Part shown: piece by piece, positions 16,896-24,950 of the stretch | Position numbering within the stretch: the first letter of the stretch is position 1 | Layout: each line of letters opens with the position of its first letter | From: Polaribacter marinus | Lineage (GTDB): Bacteria; Bacteroidota; Bacteroidia; Flavobacteriales; Flavobacteriaceae | Assembly (NCBI RefSeq): GCF_022662535.1 | Contig: NZ_JAKQYM010000004.1 | Span: forward strand, 232,861 to 296,860 | DNA length: 64,000 nucleotides | Direction: 5' to 3' | Position numbers and translations under genes: made by a program | The notes under the pieces: generated by a model | The model's input: the letters and a program-made list of their open reading frames with translations, nothing else | Database searches by the model: none | Told to the model about the DNA's origin: nothing

Positions 16896-17194
16896 GAATT
16901 TTAATTTTGAGCGAAGATACATTTTTATCACTTTATGAAGAAGTGAAAAAGATAAAAAGCCCTAAAACAAACTTTTATGGCATGAATTTTCCTTTACTTT
17001 TTATTAAATTAATAAAAACACCCTTTACTCTCTAATAGTTTTTAAGTTTTAATTGTATTTTTGGTTATAAATTACAACTTATTTTAAAGGTAATTGGTTT
17101 TATATTATAATGATAAATGTTTTTTTTGTTTTAAATGTAAAATTAAATTGAATAATTTATTCTAAAATACTTGGTTGACTTGTTTTAAATCTCA

Positions 17195-17220
17195 TATATT
17201 GATAAAACAATTCCGGAATT
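17195..17220 (+). promoter_or_regulatory. -7-like box followed by a 12-bp palindrome
   Basis: TATATTG (17195-17201) is followed by the perfect palindrome AATTCCGGAATT (17209-17220) at the predicted transcription start. A repressor site over a promoter would look like this. It precedes the small hydrophobic ORF at 17254. The rest of the interval from 16932 to 17190 shows no gene. Confidence 0.35.
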
Positions 17221-17253
17221 CATCAATTTTACTAACCTTTAAAACTATTTACT

Positions 17254-17319
17254 ATGATAACAATTGTACTAAAAACTATTAAAATTATTTCAGATATTAT
17301 TTTTATTATTTTATTTTAA
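17254..17319 (+). CDS. Putative 21-residue hydrophobic peptide
   Basis: ATG 17254 to TAA 17319 encodes a peptide starting MITIVLKTIKII and ending DIIFIILF, long enough for one membrane helix. It lies between a promoter-like palindrome and a strong terminator, a compact unit resembling small membrane-peptide or type I toxin genes. AT-rich DNA gives such peptides by chance, so the claim rests on the context only. Confidence 0.3.
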   Translation: MITIVLKTIKIISDIIFIILF

Positions 17320-17383
17320 TCAACTTAAAAACCAAACCTACGCTAGTTTTACTTGAATTATTTATTAGTGTAGATTTTAATTA

Positions 17384-17414
17384 AAACAACTTACTTTAAG
17401 TGAGTTGTTTATTT
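17384..17414 (+). terminator. Terminator of the 17.2-17.4 kb small transcript
   Basis: An 11-bp stem (AAACAACTTAC / GTGAGTTGTTT, one G-U pair) with a 5-nt loop, followed by ATTTT. No recognised gene ends here, so it supports a small transcript upstream. Confidence 0.65.
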
Positions 17415-17444
17415 TCATTAAATTTGATAATCAATCTAAAGATA

Positions 17445-17597
17445 ATGAAAAAGCAAGTTTTTAAAGTATTAGCAAAAATGAATAAATTATTGCTTCCATC
17501 TTTTACAAAAAAACAATTAGATATTTCTAAAGCAACTAAGGTTCAATTAGCAATTATTGGATGGAGAGCTTTTGTAACAATAAATTCACTCAAATAA
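17445..17597 (+). CDS. Conserved 50-residue basic protein
   Basis: The reading from ATG 17445 is MKKQVFKVLAKMNKLLLPSF followed by a KKQLDISKATKVQLAIIGWR core. I recognise this small basic protein as common in Flavobacteriaceae, where it is often labelled, without evidence I know of, as an SsrA-binding protein. It has no signal peptide and may be RNA- or membrane-associated. The longer start at 17400 overlaps the terminator and is rejected. It probably shares a transcript with the DUF2007 gene 11 bp downstream. Confidence 0.7.
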   Translation: MKKQVFKVLAKMNKLLLPSFTKKQLDISKATKVQLAIIGWRAFVTINSLK

Positions 17598-17608
17598 AAC
17601 TAAAAATT

Positions 17609-17839
17609 ATGACCAATGAACATATAAAAGTATTTTCAGGATCTTCTATTTTAACTAATGGATTAAAATCTTTATTAGAAGAAGTTAATATTGCATGTAT
17701 TATTAAAGATCCTATCAATTCGGGTAAGCTAACAGGTTTTGGAACCTTAGGGCAAACAATACAATTATTTATTTTAGATTCTGATTTAGAAAAAGCTAAA
17801 CCTATAATTGAAGCTTATAAAGAAAAAATAAATGCATAA
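17609..17839 (+). CDS. DUF2007 domain protein
   Basis: A 76-residue protein from ATG 17609. It fits the DUF2007 (signal-transducing-protein-like) fold: a beta strand KVFSGSSILTNGLKSLLEE, a middle strand with an acidic turn, and a helical end LEKAKPIIEAYKEK. It is a small ferredoxin-like domain of unknown function. The start at 17561 overlaps the upstream ORF and is not needed. Confidence 0.8.
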   Translation: MTNEHIKVFSGSSILTNGLKSLLEEVNIACIIKDPINSGKLTGFGTLGQTIQLFILDSDLEKAKPIIEAYKEKINA

Positions 17840-17876
17840 AAATTAGAATAGATTTTCTAGTTTAAAAAAATGACAT

Positions 17877-17884
17877 TATATTTG
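17877..17884 (+). promoter_or_regulatory. -7 box of the tRNA-Arg promoter
   Basis: TATATTTG followed by CACCCGC, 12 bp before the tRNA. The same TATATTTGCACCCGC string recurs at 63795-63809 in a stable-RNA-type promoter at the right edge, supporting both. Confidence 0.65.
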
Positions 17885-17896
17885 CACCCGCAAAAA

Positions 17897-17973
17897 GGCC
17901 ATGTGGCGCAACTGAATAGCGCACTTGATTACGGCTCAAGAGGTTCTAGGTTTGAATCCTAGCATGGTCACCA
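17897..17973 (+). tRNA. tRNA-Arg (anticodon ACG)
   Basis: A full cloverleaf of 77 nt including encoded CCA: acceptor GGCCATG/CATGGTC (one G-U pair), D stem GCGC/GCGC, anticodon stem CTTGA/TCAAG with loop TTACGGC, and T stem CTAGG/CCTAG. The anticodon ACG (read as ICG after deamination) decodes CGU, CGC and CGA. Two normally invariant positions are changed together: the D loop reads AACTGAATA (A19 instead of G19) and the T loop TTTGAAT (T56 instead of C56), so the elbow pair 19-56 becomes A-U. A terminator follows. Confidence 0.95.
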
Positions 17974-17975
17974 AT

Positions 17976-18017
17976 AAAACCAGTACTTTCCAACACTTTT
18001 GGAAATTACTGGTTTTT
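17976..18017 (+). terminator. Terminator after tRNA-Arg
   Basis: Arms AACCAGTA-CTTTCCAA and TTGGAAA-TTACTGGTT with a T-run. It could also serve the P-type ATPase gene on the other strand. Confidence 0.8.
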
Positions 18018-18049
18018 TCATTTACATACGATTTTCCTAGTTTTCAGAA

Positions 18050-20557
18050 TTAAGGTTGTTTTTTGCTTAATTTTCTTGTTTTTAATTTTACGAATTCATA
18101 CCAAATTATTGATACAAAACCGACTCCAATACTAATTGATAATTGAGAAAAAGTAAGTGTTTCAAATTCAAAGAAATTACTTAAAGCAGGAACAAATAAG
18201 ATCAGTGCTGTAATGAAAATTGTGATTGAAATGATGAGTGGGACTAGTTTGTTTTTGTATTTTAAAGTGGTTAAAATTGAATAATAAAATGATCGGTTTA
18301 CCAATGTTAAAAAAATATTTGCTGTAATTAATACAGTAAATATTAAGGTTCTTGTTAGGGCTTCATTATAGACCATATAAACCGAATATTGATAAATTGT
18401 TAAAGTTCCAACCGTAATTGCCAATCCTTGAATAATACTTGTAATCAATTCTTTCCAATTAAAAAAAGTAGAGGTAAAAGGCCGAGGTTTTTGGGACATT
18501 GTATTTTTTTCCATTGGCTCATTCTCAAAGATGATTGAACAAGTGGGCCCCATGATTAATTCTAAAAATATAATGTGCACTGGAGAAAGAATATTTGGAT
18601 AAATCCATCCCATTGTAAGTGGAATAAAAACAGTAAGAATAATTGGGATGTGAATGGATATAACATACTGAATAGCTTTTTTTAAATTAGTGTAAATTTT
18701 TCTACCCATGCCTATCGCATCGACCATTTTTGATAAATCATCTTCCATTAATATAAGTGAAGCCGATTGTTTTGCTATTTCTGTACCTTTCTTTCCCATA
18801 GCAATCCCAATATGAGAAGCTTTTAATGCTGGACCATCATTTACACCATCCCCTGTCATAGCTACAATTTGATTATTTGCTTTTAAAGCATTGATGATTT
18901 TTAGTTTTGCTTCAGGAAACATTCTTGTGAAAATATTTATGCTCATAACATTTTCTTTCAGTTCTTTTTCTGATAATTTCATCAACTCATCTCCAGTAAT
19001 ACTTTTTTCAAATCCTCTAAAACCAATTTGCTTAGCAATAGCTGTGGTTGTTGCTGCATTATCTCCAGTAATGATTTTTATTAAAATTCCAGCGTCATAA
19101 AAATCATTAAATACTTTATTAATATTTTTTTTTGGAGGGTCATAAAAGGCAATGATTCCTTTAAAATTGAATTTAAATTCTTGTTGTGTTTTAGGAAAAT
19201 CACTTTCTTTAAAATCACTTTGCCCCACACCTAAAACTCTGTATCCTTTACTTGTAATGGTTTGAACCGCTTTCTTTATTTCATCTTTTTCGGATTCAGT
19301 TAAATTAGAAATTGCAATTAAAGCTTCTGGTGCTCCTTTAGCTGCTATAATTTTTTTTCCTGAACTATTTTCAAAAATGTGGGTCATCATAGGTGGCTTT
19401 CCACTTAGAGGATACTCGTGAATTAACTTAAAGTTAGGGCGTTCATCTGTTTTATGTAGCTCTTCGTAAGCTTGATGTAACGATATTTCCATAGCATCAA
19501 AAGGAATGGGTTCACTAGCCCACATAGCTATTGATATCAATTCTATTTCATGTTCATTAGCTTCTTCAGGAGATACAATTCTTTTTGAGTCAAGCGTAAA
19601 TAATTTAGCTAAACTCATTTTGTTTTCTGTAATGGTTCCTGTTTTGTCTGTGCAGATTACAGTTGCACTGCCTAGGGTTTCTACCGTTTTCATTTGTTTT
19701 ACCACAACACCCATTTTCATAAGTCTCCAAGCTCCAATTGCCATAAATGAGGTAAATGCCATTGGAATTTCTTCAGGCAAAATACTCATTGCTAAAGTTA
19801 GGGCTTTAAGTAAACTATCTAATAAGTCATATGATCTAAAATAATTGATTGCCCAAACCACTAAAAAAACAATTGCGCCTGCAATAACCATTGTTTTTAC
19901 AAAGTTGGTTATCTGTATTTCTAGAGGTATTTTTTCCTCTTTAATATTTTCTAGGCTTTTGCCAATTTTACCTAATTTTGTTTTGTTACCAATATGAGTA
20001 ATGGTAGCAATGGCTAAACCACTGGCAACGGTTGTACCTGTAAAAATCAGATTGTCATTTTTGTCTTTGTCTTTAAAAACAGATAGAGATTCTCCTGTTA
20101 AAATAGATTCATTGACAGAAAAATCATTTGAATGAACAATGATTCCATCGGCAGTAATTGAAGTTCCTTCTTCTACGATTAAGCTATCTCCAACAACCAA
20201 ATCTTCACTTTTAATATCTACTACCTCTCTATTTCTAATGACCTTACAATTAGGTTGAGAGAGTGTTTTTAGTTTTTGCAAAGCATTTCTGCTTCTTGAA
20301 TCTTGATATAATGATATAATAGATACAAGAATGATGGCAGATGCAAGAAAGATAGCATCTCCTGTTTTACCACTTATCAAATAAATAAGGGACGCAGCAA
20401 ATAAAAGAATAACCATTGGTTCTTTCGCTAAACTTTTGATAGCATCAATTACATTGTTTTCTTTCTTGTAGTCTAAAGTGTTTTTACCGTACTTTTTCCT
20501 AGCGTCAATTACTTGTTGAGTAGTCAGTCCGTTTATATTGAAATTATTTGTAGGCAT
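18050..20557 (-). CDS. Cation-transporting P-type ATPase (P2-like)
   Basis: An 835-residue P-type ATPase. Domains in order: N-terminal cation-ATPase segment (TTQQVIDARKKYGKN), helices 1-2, actuator domain with TGES (near residue 152), helix 4 with PEEIP (about 260), phosphorylated D304 in DKTGT, nucleotide-binding domain with KGAPEA, hinge TGDGVNDGPAL, and C-terminal helices. The architecture is like calcium and Na/K pumps; PEEIP replaces the PEGLP of SERCA, so the ion is not certain. There are no metal-binding N-terminal repeats, arguing against a heavy-metal pump. It is probably transcribed alone. Confidence 0.9.
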   Translation of the reverse strand: MPTNNFNINGLTTQQVIDARKKYGKNTLDYKKENNVIDAIKSLAKEPMVILLFAASLIYLISGKTGDAIFLASAIILVSIISLYQDSRSRNALQKLKTLSQPNCKVIRNREVVDIKSEDLVVGDSLIVEEGTSITADGIIVHSNDFSVNESILTGESLSVFKDKDKNDNLIFTGTTVASGLAIATITHIGNKTKLGKIGKSLENIKEEKIPLEIQITNFVKTMVIAGAIVFLVVWAINYFRSYDLLDSLLKALTLAMSILPEEIPMAFTSFMAIGAWRLMKMGVVVKQMKTVETLGSATVICTDKTGTITENKMSLAKLFTLDSKRIVSPEEANEHEIELISIAMWASEPIPFDAMEISLHQAYEELHKTDERPNFKLIHEYPLSGKPPMMTHIFENSSGKKIIAAKGAPEALIAISNLTESEKDEIKKAVQTITSKGYRVLGVGQSDFKESDFPKTQQEFKFNFKGIIAFYDPPKKNINKVFNDFYDAGILIKIITGDNAATTTAIAKQIGFRGFEKSITGDELMKLSEKELKENVMSINIFTRMFPEAKLKIINALKANNQIVAMTGDGVNDGPALKASHIGIAMGKKGTEIAKQSASLILMEDDLSKMVDAIGMGRKIYTNLKKAIQYVISIHIPIILTVFIPLTMGWIYPNILSPVHIIFLELIMGPTCSIIFENEPMEKNTMSQKPRPFTSTFFNWKELITSIIQGLAITVGTLTIYQYSVYMVYNEALTRTLIFTVLITANIFLTLVNRSFYYSILTTLKYKNKLVPLIISITIFITALILFVPALSNFFEFETLTFSQLSISIGVGFVSIIWYEFVKLKTRKLSKKQP

Positions 20558-20860
20558 TGTTAAAAGTTCTTTGACTATAATGTGTCAGTCTAGAGTTAGT
20601 GTTGTTGGATCTGTTTTTAAGCCGAAATATTTGTGTAAGAATGATGTACTTATGCACTAAAGTTAGTGAATAATTTACAGATTGAAAGTTCATTTAATTT
20701 TTTTAAATAAGGTTTATGGAGTAAATGTTTTAGAATTAAAAACAAATCATCTTTATTAACTATGGTAATTTTCTTTTAAAAAAAATATGTTAAAGAGTCA
20801 ATTTCTAATTCTGTATATTTTAGTGGTTTGATTAACAAATTTCCAATTCTCATTAAAATA
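20558..20860. other. Intergenic region without a recognised gene
   Basis: About 300 bp upstream of the P-type ATPase gene (minus strand). It should contain the ATPase promoter. I see no ORF with coding character, no strong hairpin and no clear TANNTTTG box near the ATPase start. Confidence 0.5.
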
Positions 20861-20893
20861 AAAAAGACTTTGAACATTGTTCAAAGTCTTTTC
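20861..20893 (-). terminator. Terminator of the PID-CTERM-like gene
   Basis: Arms AAAAAGACTTTGAAC / GTTCAAAGTCTTTT with a 3-nt loop; T-run on the minus strand. Confidence 0.8.
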
Positions 20894-20916
20894 GTCTAAC
20901 CAAACTTAGTATAAAA

Positions 20917-21108
20917 CTAACTACTACTATTTTTAAGTATTTTATTTATTCCGTAAAACAAACCAATAACAATTAATATTCCAGAAAAACCATCTATTGG
21001 TAAGCCTGGAGGAGGAGGTGGAGGTGCTGGAGGAGGTAGAGCTTGTGCCAGACTTATTGTCTGAACTAATATTACTATACCTATAGTTATGATTTTTTTA
21101 CGACTCAT
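20917..21108 (-). CDS. Small PID-CTERM-like sorted protein
   Basis: A 63-residue protein from ATG 21108 (MSRKKIITIGIVILVQTISL). It has a signal peptide ending near AQA, a Pro-rich stretch PPPAPPPPPPGLPIDG, one membrane helix (FSGILIVIGLFYG) and a short basic tail (INKILK). The signal / proline / GLPIDG / helix / basic tail order matches small flavobacterial proteins described as carrying a PID-CTERM sorting domain, possibly processed by an exosortase-like enzyme. Almost the whole mature protein is the sorting signal. No exosortase is present in the window. A longer start at 21153 is rejected. Confidence 0.7.
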   Translation of the reverse strand: MSRKKIITIGIVILVQTISLAQALPPPAPPPPPPGLPIDGFSGILIVIGLFYGINKILKNSSS

Positions 21109-21192
21109 TTTATTGTCTCTGTACATAAGACACATAAATAATAAATAAGTCACATGGTTTTTGTGAAAATAAAAAAAGAGAAATTTCTTGAG

Positions 21193-21465
21193 CTACCCTA
21201 AATAGTTTCTAATAGCAATTCTATGTGCAGGTAGACTCTTATTGTAGTTTTCTACTAATAATTCTAGTATTTCAGGAGGTTTAACACCAATGTCATTTTT
21301 TTGAGTAAACCTTGAAACGTACAGGTTTAATGTGTTCTTATTTTTCTCAAAAATCAAAAAATGAGTTGCATTTAATTCTGTAAAACAGATTTCATTTCCA
21401 GAAAAAGCATTAGATTTATCTTCAAAGAATTCTGAGAATTCGTAGTATTTTAAAACGTTTTCCAT
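21193..21465 (-). CDS. Hypothetical protein downstream of clpS
   Basis: A 90-residue protein without signal peptide or membrane segment. It alternates predicted strands (NEICFTELNATHFLIFEKN, TLNLYVSRFT) with a C-terminal helix (PPEILELLVENYNKSL). I recognise no family. It starts 3 bp after the clpS stop, in the order prmA-clpS-this gene, so it may be co-expressed with the N-degron adaptor. Confidence 0.6.
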   Translation of the reverse strand: MENVLKYYEFSEFFEDKSNAFSGNEICFTELNATHFLIFEKNKNTLNLYVSRFTQKNDIGVKPPEILELLVENYNKSLPAHRIAIRNYLG

Positions 21466-21468
21466 ATA

Positions 21469-21744
21469 TTAAACCAATTCTGCAGATAAACCTAATTGTA
21501 ACAATTTAGAACATTTAGGTTCTAGGTCTTTGTATTCATCAGATTTTACGGTGCATTTTCCTTTATAATGAACTAAAAGGGTACATTGTTCTGCTTGTTC
21601 TAAAGTATGTTCACAAACATTTATTAAAGAATCAATAACAAAATCAAACGTATTTACATCATCATTATGTAAAACTATTTCATGTTGAAAAACTTCTTTT
21701 TCAAGAACATCAACTTCTTCCTGTATTTTTTCTTTTGTACTCAT
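21469..21744 (-). CDS. clpS: ATP-dependent Clp protease adaptor ClpS
   Basis: A 91-residue adaptor that delivers N-degron substrates to ClpAP/ClpCP. The core motif HEIVLHNDDVNTFDFVID (about 21-38) contains the Asn-Asp pair that binds the substrate amino terminus, followed by a Cys-rich helix (CEHTLEQAEQCTLLVHYKGKC). The length is typical. It lies 22 bp after prmA on the same strand, an order common in Flavobacteriaceae. Confidence 0.92.
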   Translation of the reverse strand: MSTKEKIQEEVDVLEKEVFQHEIVLHNDDVNTFDFVIDSLINVCEHTLEQAEQCTLLVHYKGKCTVKSDEYKDLEPKCSKLLQLGLSAELV

Positions 21745-21766
21745 ACTGCTAATTTATGAAGAATTT

Positions 21767-22603
21767 TTAAATTTTGTTATATTTTAACGCAACCCAATTA
21801 TTTCTTTCAATATAGGTTTCTAATTTTAAATTGTATTTAGAAACTTCTGCGTCTATAATAGGGATGTCTTCTTGATAAAAACCACTTAATAATAAAATTC
21901 CTTTTTCATTTAAACAATTTGCATAGACTTTCATGTCCATCAATAAAATGTTTCTATTGATATTGGCAATAATAACATCATATTTTTTATTGATTAAAAG
22001 TGATGAGTCTCCTTCGAAAACGGAAATATTATTACATTTATTACGAGTAACATTTTCTAATGAATTTTCATAACACCAATTATCAATATCTATGGCATCA
22101 ATAGGATTTGCGCCTTTCATTTCAGCAAAAATTGCTAAAATTCCTGTTCCGCATCCCATATCTAAAACTTTCTTTTTTTCTAAATCTAATTGTAATAAAT
22201 GTTGTACCATCATGTGTGTAGTTTCATGATGTCCAGTACCAAAACTCATTTTAGGTTCTATGACAATATCATATTTTAGATTTGGATTTTCATGAAAAGG
22301 TGCACGAATACTTATCAAATCATCAACTTGAATAGGCGTAAAATTCTTTTCCCATTCTGCATTCCAATTGGTTTGTTCTACTTCTGTTTGATTGTATTCT
22401 ATTGAAAATTCGTCTGAATTTAAAACAAAAATTCCCTCAAGAATAGAAGAATTCCATTCTTCTTTTTGGATGTAAGCTGTAACGCCATTTTCATTTTCAA
22501 CAAAACTTTCAAAACCAACTGCTCCTAATTCTGCAATTAATATTTCTGTTGTAGGTTCTTTAGGAGAAACTGTAAAATTGTATTCTATATATATATTATC
22601 CAT
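21767..22603 (-). CDS. prmA: Ribosomal protein L11 methyltransferase
   Basis: A 278-residue SAM-dependent methyltransferase acting on ribosomal protein L11. After an N-terminal substrate-binding domain comes motif I VLDMGCGTGILAI (about 145-157), then IDIDNWCYENSLEN and the NINRNILL post-motif. MSFGTGHHETTHMM before motif I is a PrmA hallmark. It is cytoplasmic and upstream of clpS in the same unit. Confidence 0.93.
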   Translation of the reverse strand: MDNIYIEYNFTVSPKEPTTEILIAELGAVGFESFVENENGVTAYIQKEEWNSSILEGIFVLNSDEFSIEYNQTEVEQTNWNAEWEKNFTPIQVDDLISIRAPFHENPNLKYDIVIEPKMSFGTGHHETTHMMVQHLLQLDLEKKKVLDMGCGTGILAIFAEMKGANPIDAIDIDNWCYENSLENVTRNKCNNISVFEGDSSLLINKKYDVIIANINRNILLMDMKVYANCLNEKGILLLSGFYQEDIPIIDAEVSKYNLKLETYIERNNWVALKYNKI

Positions 22604-22682
22604 AAAATTGTATTCAAAAAAAATGCATCAAGAGTTAATATCTCGATGCAAATTTATTAGTTTTATATAGAAGTTTTACAAA

Positions 22683-23441
22683 TTATATTGCTTTTATAAT
22701 TGCTGTAAAATCTTCAGCTTTTAAAGCAGCACCTCCAATTAAGCCACCGTCTACATCTGGTTTAGAGAAAATTTCTTCAGCGTTTGCAGGTTTTACGCTA
22801 CCCCCGTATAAGATAGACACATTTTCTGCTACCTCTTTATTGTATTTATCTTCAATTATTTTTCTAATAAAAGCATGCATTTCTTGAGCTTGCTCTGGAC
22901 TTGCAGTTTCTCCTGTACCAATGGCCCAAACAGGTTCGTAAGCTAAAATGATGTTTTTCCATGCTGTAGCTTCTAAGTGAAATAATCCATTTTTTAATTG
23001 ATTTTCAACAACTTTAAAATGATTTTCAGATTTTCTATCTTCTAATAACTCTCCAAAGCAAAAAATAGTTTCTAATTTATTTTCTAAAGCGGAATTTACT
23101 TTTTCTGCAAGAATACTATCTGTTTCTCCAAAATAAGTTCTTCTTTCTGAGTGACCTAAAATAACGGTTTTAATGCCAATTGATTTTAACATGTTGGCAG
23201 AAATTTCTCCTGTAAAAGCACCACTTTTTGCTTGGTGCATGTTTTGTGCAACAACTTCAACTTTAGATTTTTTAGCTTTTTTTACAGCAGAAGAAAGGTT
23301 TACAAAGGTTGGAGCTACAATAACTCGAGTGTTTTTTAACGGTAAAATTTTAATAGATTTTTTAATTTCTTTGATAAGTTTTGTAGTTTCTTTCTTATCA
23401 TTATTCATTTTCCAGTTACCTGCTACTATTTTTTGTCTCAT
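22683..23441 (-). CDS. tpiA: Triosephosphate isomerase
   Basis: A 252-residue glycolytic enzyme that interconverts dihydroxyacetone phosphate and glyceraldehyde 3-phosphate. All key residues are present: N9 and K11 (GNWKMN), H97 (LGHSERR), E169 (AYEPVWAIGTG) and the phosphate loop GGSVKPAN near the C-terminus. It is followed by prmA and clpS on the same strand after 79 bp. Confidence 0.96.
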   Translation of the reverse strand: MRQKIVAGNWKMNNDKKETTKLIKEIKKSIKILPLKNTRVIVAPTFVNLSSAVKKAKKSKVEVVAQNMHQAKSGAFTGEISANMLKSIGIKTVILGHSERRTYFGETDSILAEKVNSALENKLETIFCFGELLEDRKSENHFKVVENQLKNGLFHLEATAWKNIILAYEPVWAIGTGETASPEQAQEMHAFIRKIIEDKYNKEVAENVSILYGGSVKPANAEEIFSKPDVDGGLIGGAALKAEDFTAIIKAI

Positions 23442-23529
23442 GTTTCTAAACTTTTATTGATGTTGTAAATTTATGAAATGGAAAATAAATTATGGTTTAG
23501 AAAAAGAAATACTTACTAAAACGATGTAT

Positions 23530-24021
23530 TTATTTACTATTTAGTGCTTCTACAATTCTTTTGTCAGAAGATTTTGTTGCTTTAAATAGTTTTATTCCAC
23601 CATTTTCATCAACAACAATATATCTTGGAATCCAATTTAAATTTATAAAATCTACAAAATCTCCATTTTTCATCCCTTTTGGAAAGTTGTAATGTTCTCC
23701 TTCTATTTTAAATCTTTGTATGGCTCTTTTCCATGAAGTGCTTTTTTCATCAACAGATAAAAATAAATAAACAACATCTGGAAAATCTTTTTGCAACTGC
23801 TTAACTTTTGGTAAACTTTTAAAACAATCTGCACACCAAGATGCCCAAACATCTATCAGTACTTTTTTTCCTTTGTATTGATTGATGATTTCTTTAAATG
23901 TAGATTGAGTTCCATTTAAAGAAGTAACTTTATCATTTAAAGCTTTTTCTGAAAATTGGGTAGGAGTTTCAAAAGTACAGCTTGATAAAAAAACGAGAAA
24001 TACAATAATTATTTTTTTCAT
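23530..24021 (-). CDS. TlpA-like thiol-disulfide lipoprotein
   Basis: A 163-residue periplasmic thioredoxin-fold lipoprotein (lipobox FLSSC, Cys 15). The redox motif is WCADC (C63, C66) and a cis-Pro lies in WIPRYIVVDENG. Such proteins reduce or oxidise periplasmic thiols, for example in cytochrome c maturation. It is upstream of tpiA on the same strand. Relatives often have a DoxX-like partner adjacent, which here is the gene at 11740, far away. Confidence 0.87.
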   Translation of the reverse strand: MKKIIIVFLVFLSSCTFETPTQFSEKALNDKVTSLNGTQSTFKEIINQYKGKKVLIDVWASWCADCFKSLPKVKQLQKDFPDVVYLFLSVDEKSTSWKRAIQRFKIEGEHYNFPKGMKNGDFVDFINLNWIPRYIVVDENGGIKLFKATKSSDKRIVEALNSK

Positions 24022-24130
24022 AATAGAATGATAAGATATCTGTTTTGTCCTTCTTTAAAATTAATACTTACAAAATGGGGCTACAAATAAAAGACAAATT
24101 AAGTACTTTTGTGAAACTTTTATACAACAG

Positions 24131-24946
24131 ATGACAACAGAACAACTAGAATTTCAAATTCGAAAAAAAAAATCTTTTTTATGCATTGGTTTAGATGTAG
24201 ATTTAAACAAAATTCCAAAGCATTTATTGAAAGAAGAAGATCCTATTTTTTCCTTTAATAAGGCTATTATAGATGCTACCCATCATTTATGTGTTGCTTA
24301 TAAACCTAATACAGCTTTTTATGAAGCTTATGGGATAAAAGGTTGGAAATCTCTAGAAAAAACTATCAATTATTTAAATGATAAATATCCAGATATTTTT
24401 ACGATTGCTGATGCAAAACGTGGTGATATTGGGAATACATCTACTATGTATGCGAAAGCTTTTTTTGAAGATTTAGCATTTGATGCTGTTACTGTTGCTC
24501 CTTATATGGGGAAAGATTCCGTTGAACCTTTTTTAGCTTTTAAGGATAAACATACTATAATGTTAGCACTTACTTCTAATGAAGGAGCTTTTGATTTTCA
24601 AACAAAAAAGGTTGAGGGAAAAGAGTTGTACAAACAAGTTTTAAATACGTCAAAGTCTTGGGAAAATAGTAAAAATTTAATGTATGTTGTAGGAGCTACT
24701 AAAGCAGAATATTTTGCAGAAATTAGAAAGATAATTCCAACTTCATTTTTATTAGTACCAGGAGTTGGAGCGCAAGGAGGAAATTTACAAGATGTTTGTA
24801 AATATGGTTTATCAGAAAATATTGGTTTGTTAATTAATTCATCACGCGGAATTATTTATGCTTCTAAAAATGAGCATTTTGCAAACGAAGCGGCAAAGAA
24901 AGCATTACAGTTACAACAACAAATGGAAAACTTTTTAATACAATAG
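24131..24946 (+). CDS. pyrF: Orotidine 5'-phosphate decarboxylase
   Basis: A 271-residue enzyme producing UMP from OMP. The catalytic tetrad segment [10 protein letters not shown] gives D94, K96 and D99. FLCIGLDVD at the N-terminus and VPGVGAQGG at the phosphate loop are typical of the longer bacterial type. A TACTTTTG -7 box at 24104-24111 precedes the ATG. It is followed 4 bp later by a binding-protein-like gene, which may share the transcript. Confidence 0.95.
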   Translation: MTTEQLEFQIRKKKSFLCIGLDVDLNKIPKHLLKEEDPIFSFNKAIIDATHHLCVAYKPNTAFYEAYGIKGWKSLEKTINYLNDKYPDIFTIADAKRGDIGNTSTMYAKAFFEDLAFDAVTVAPYMGKDSVEPFLAFKDKHTIMLALTSNEGAFDFQTKKVEGKELYKQVLNTSKSWENSKNLMYVVGATKAEYFAEIRKIIPTSFLLVPGVGAQGGNLQDVCKYGLSENIGLLINSSRGIIYASKNEHFANEAAKKALQLQQQMENFLIQ

Positions 24947-24950
24947 GTTG

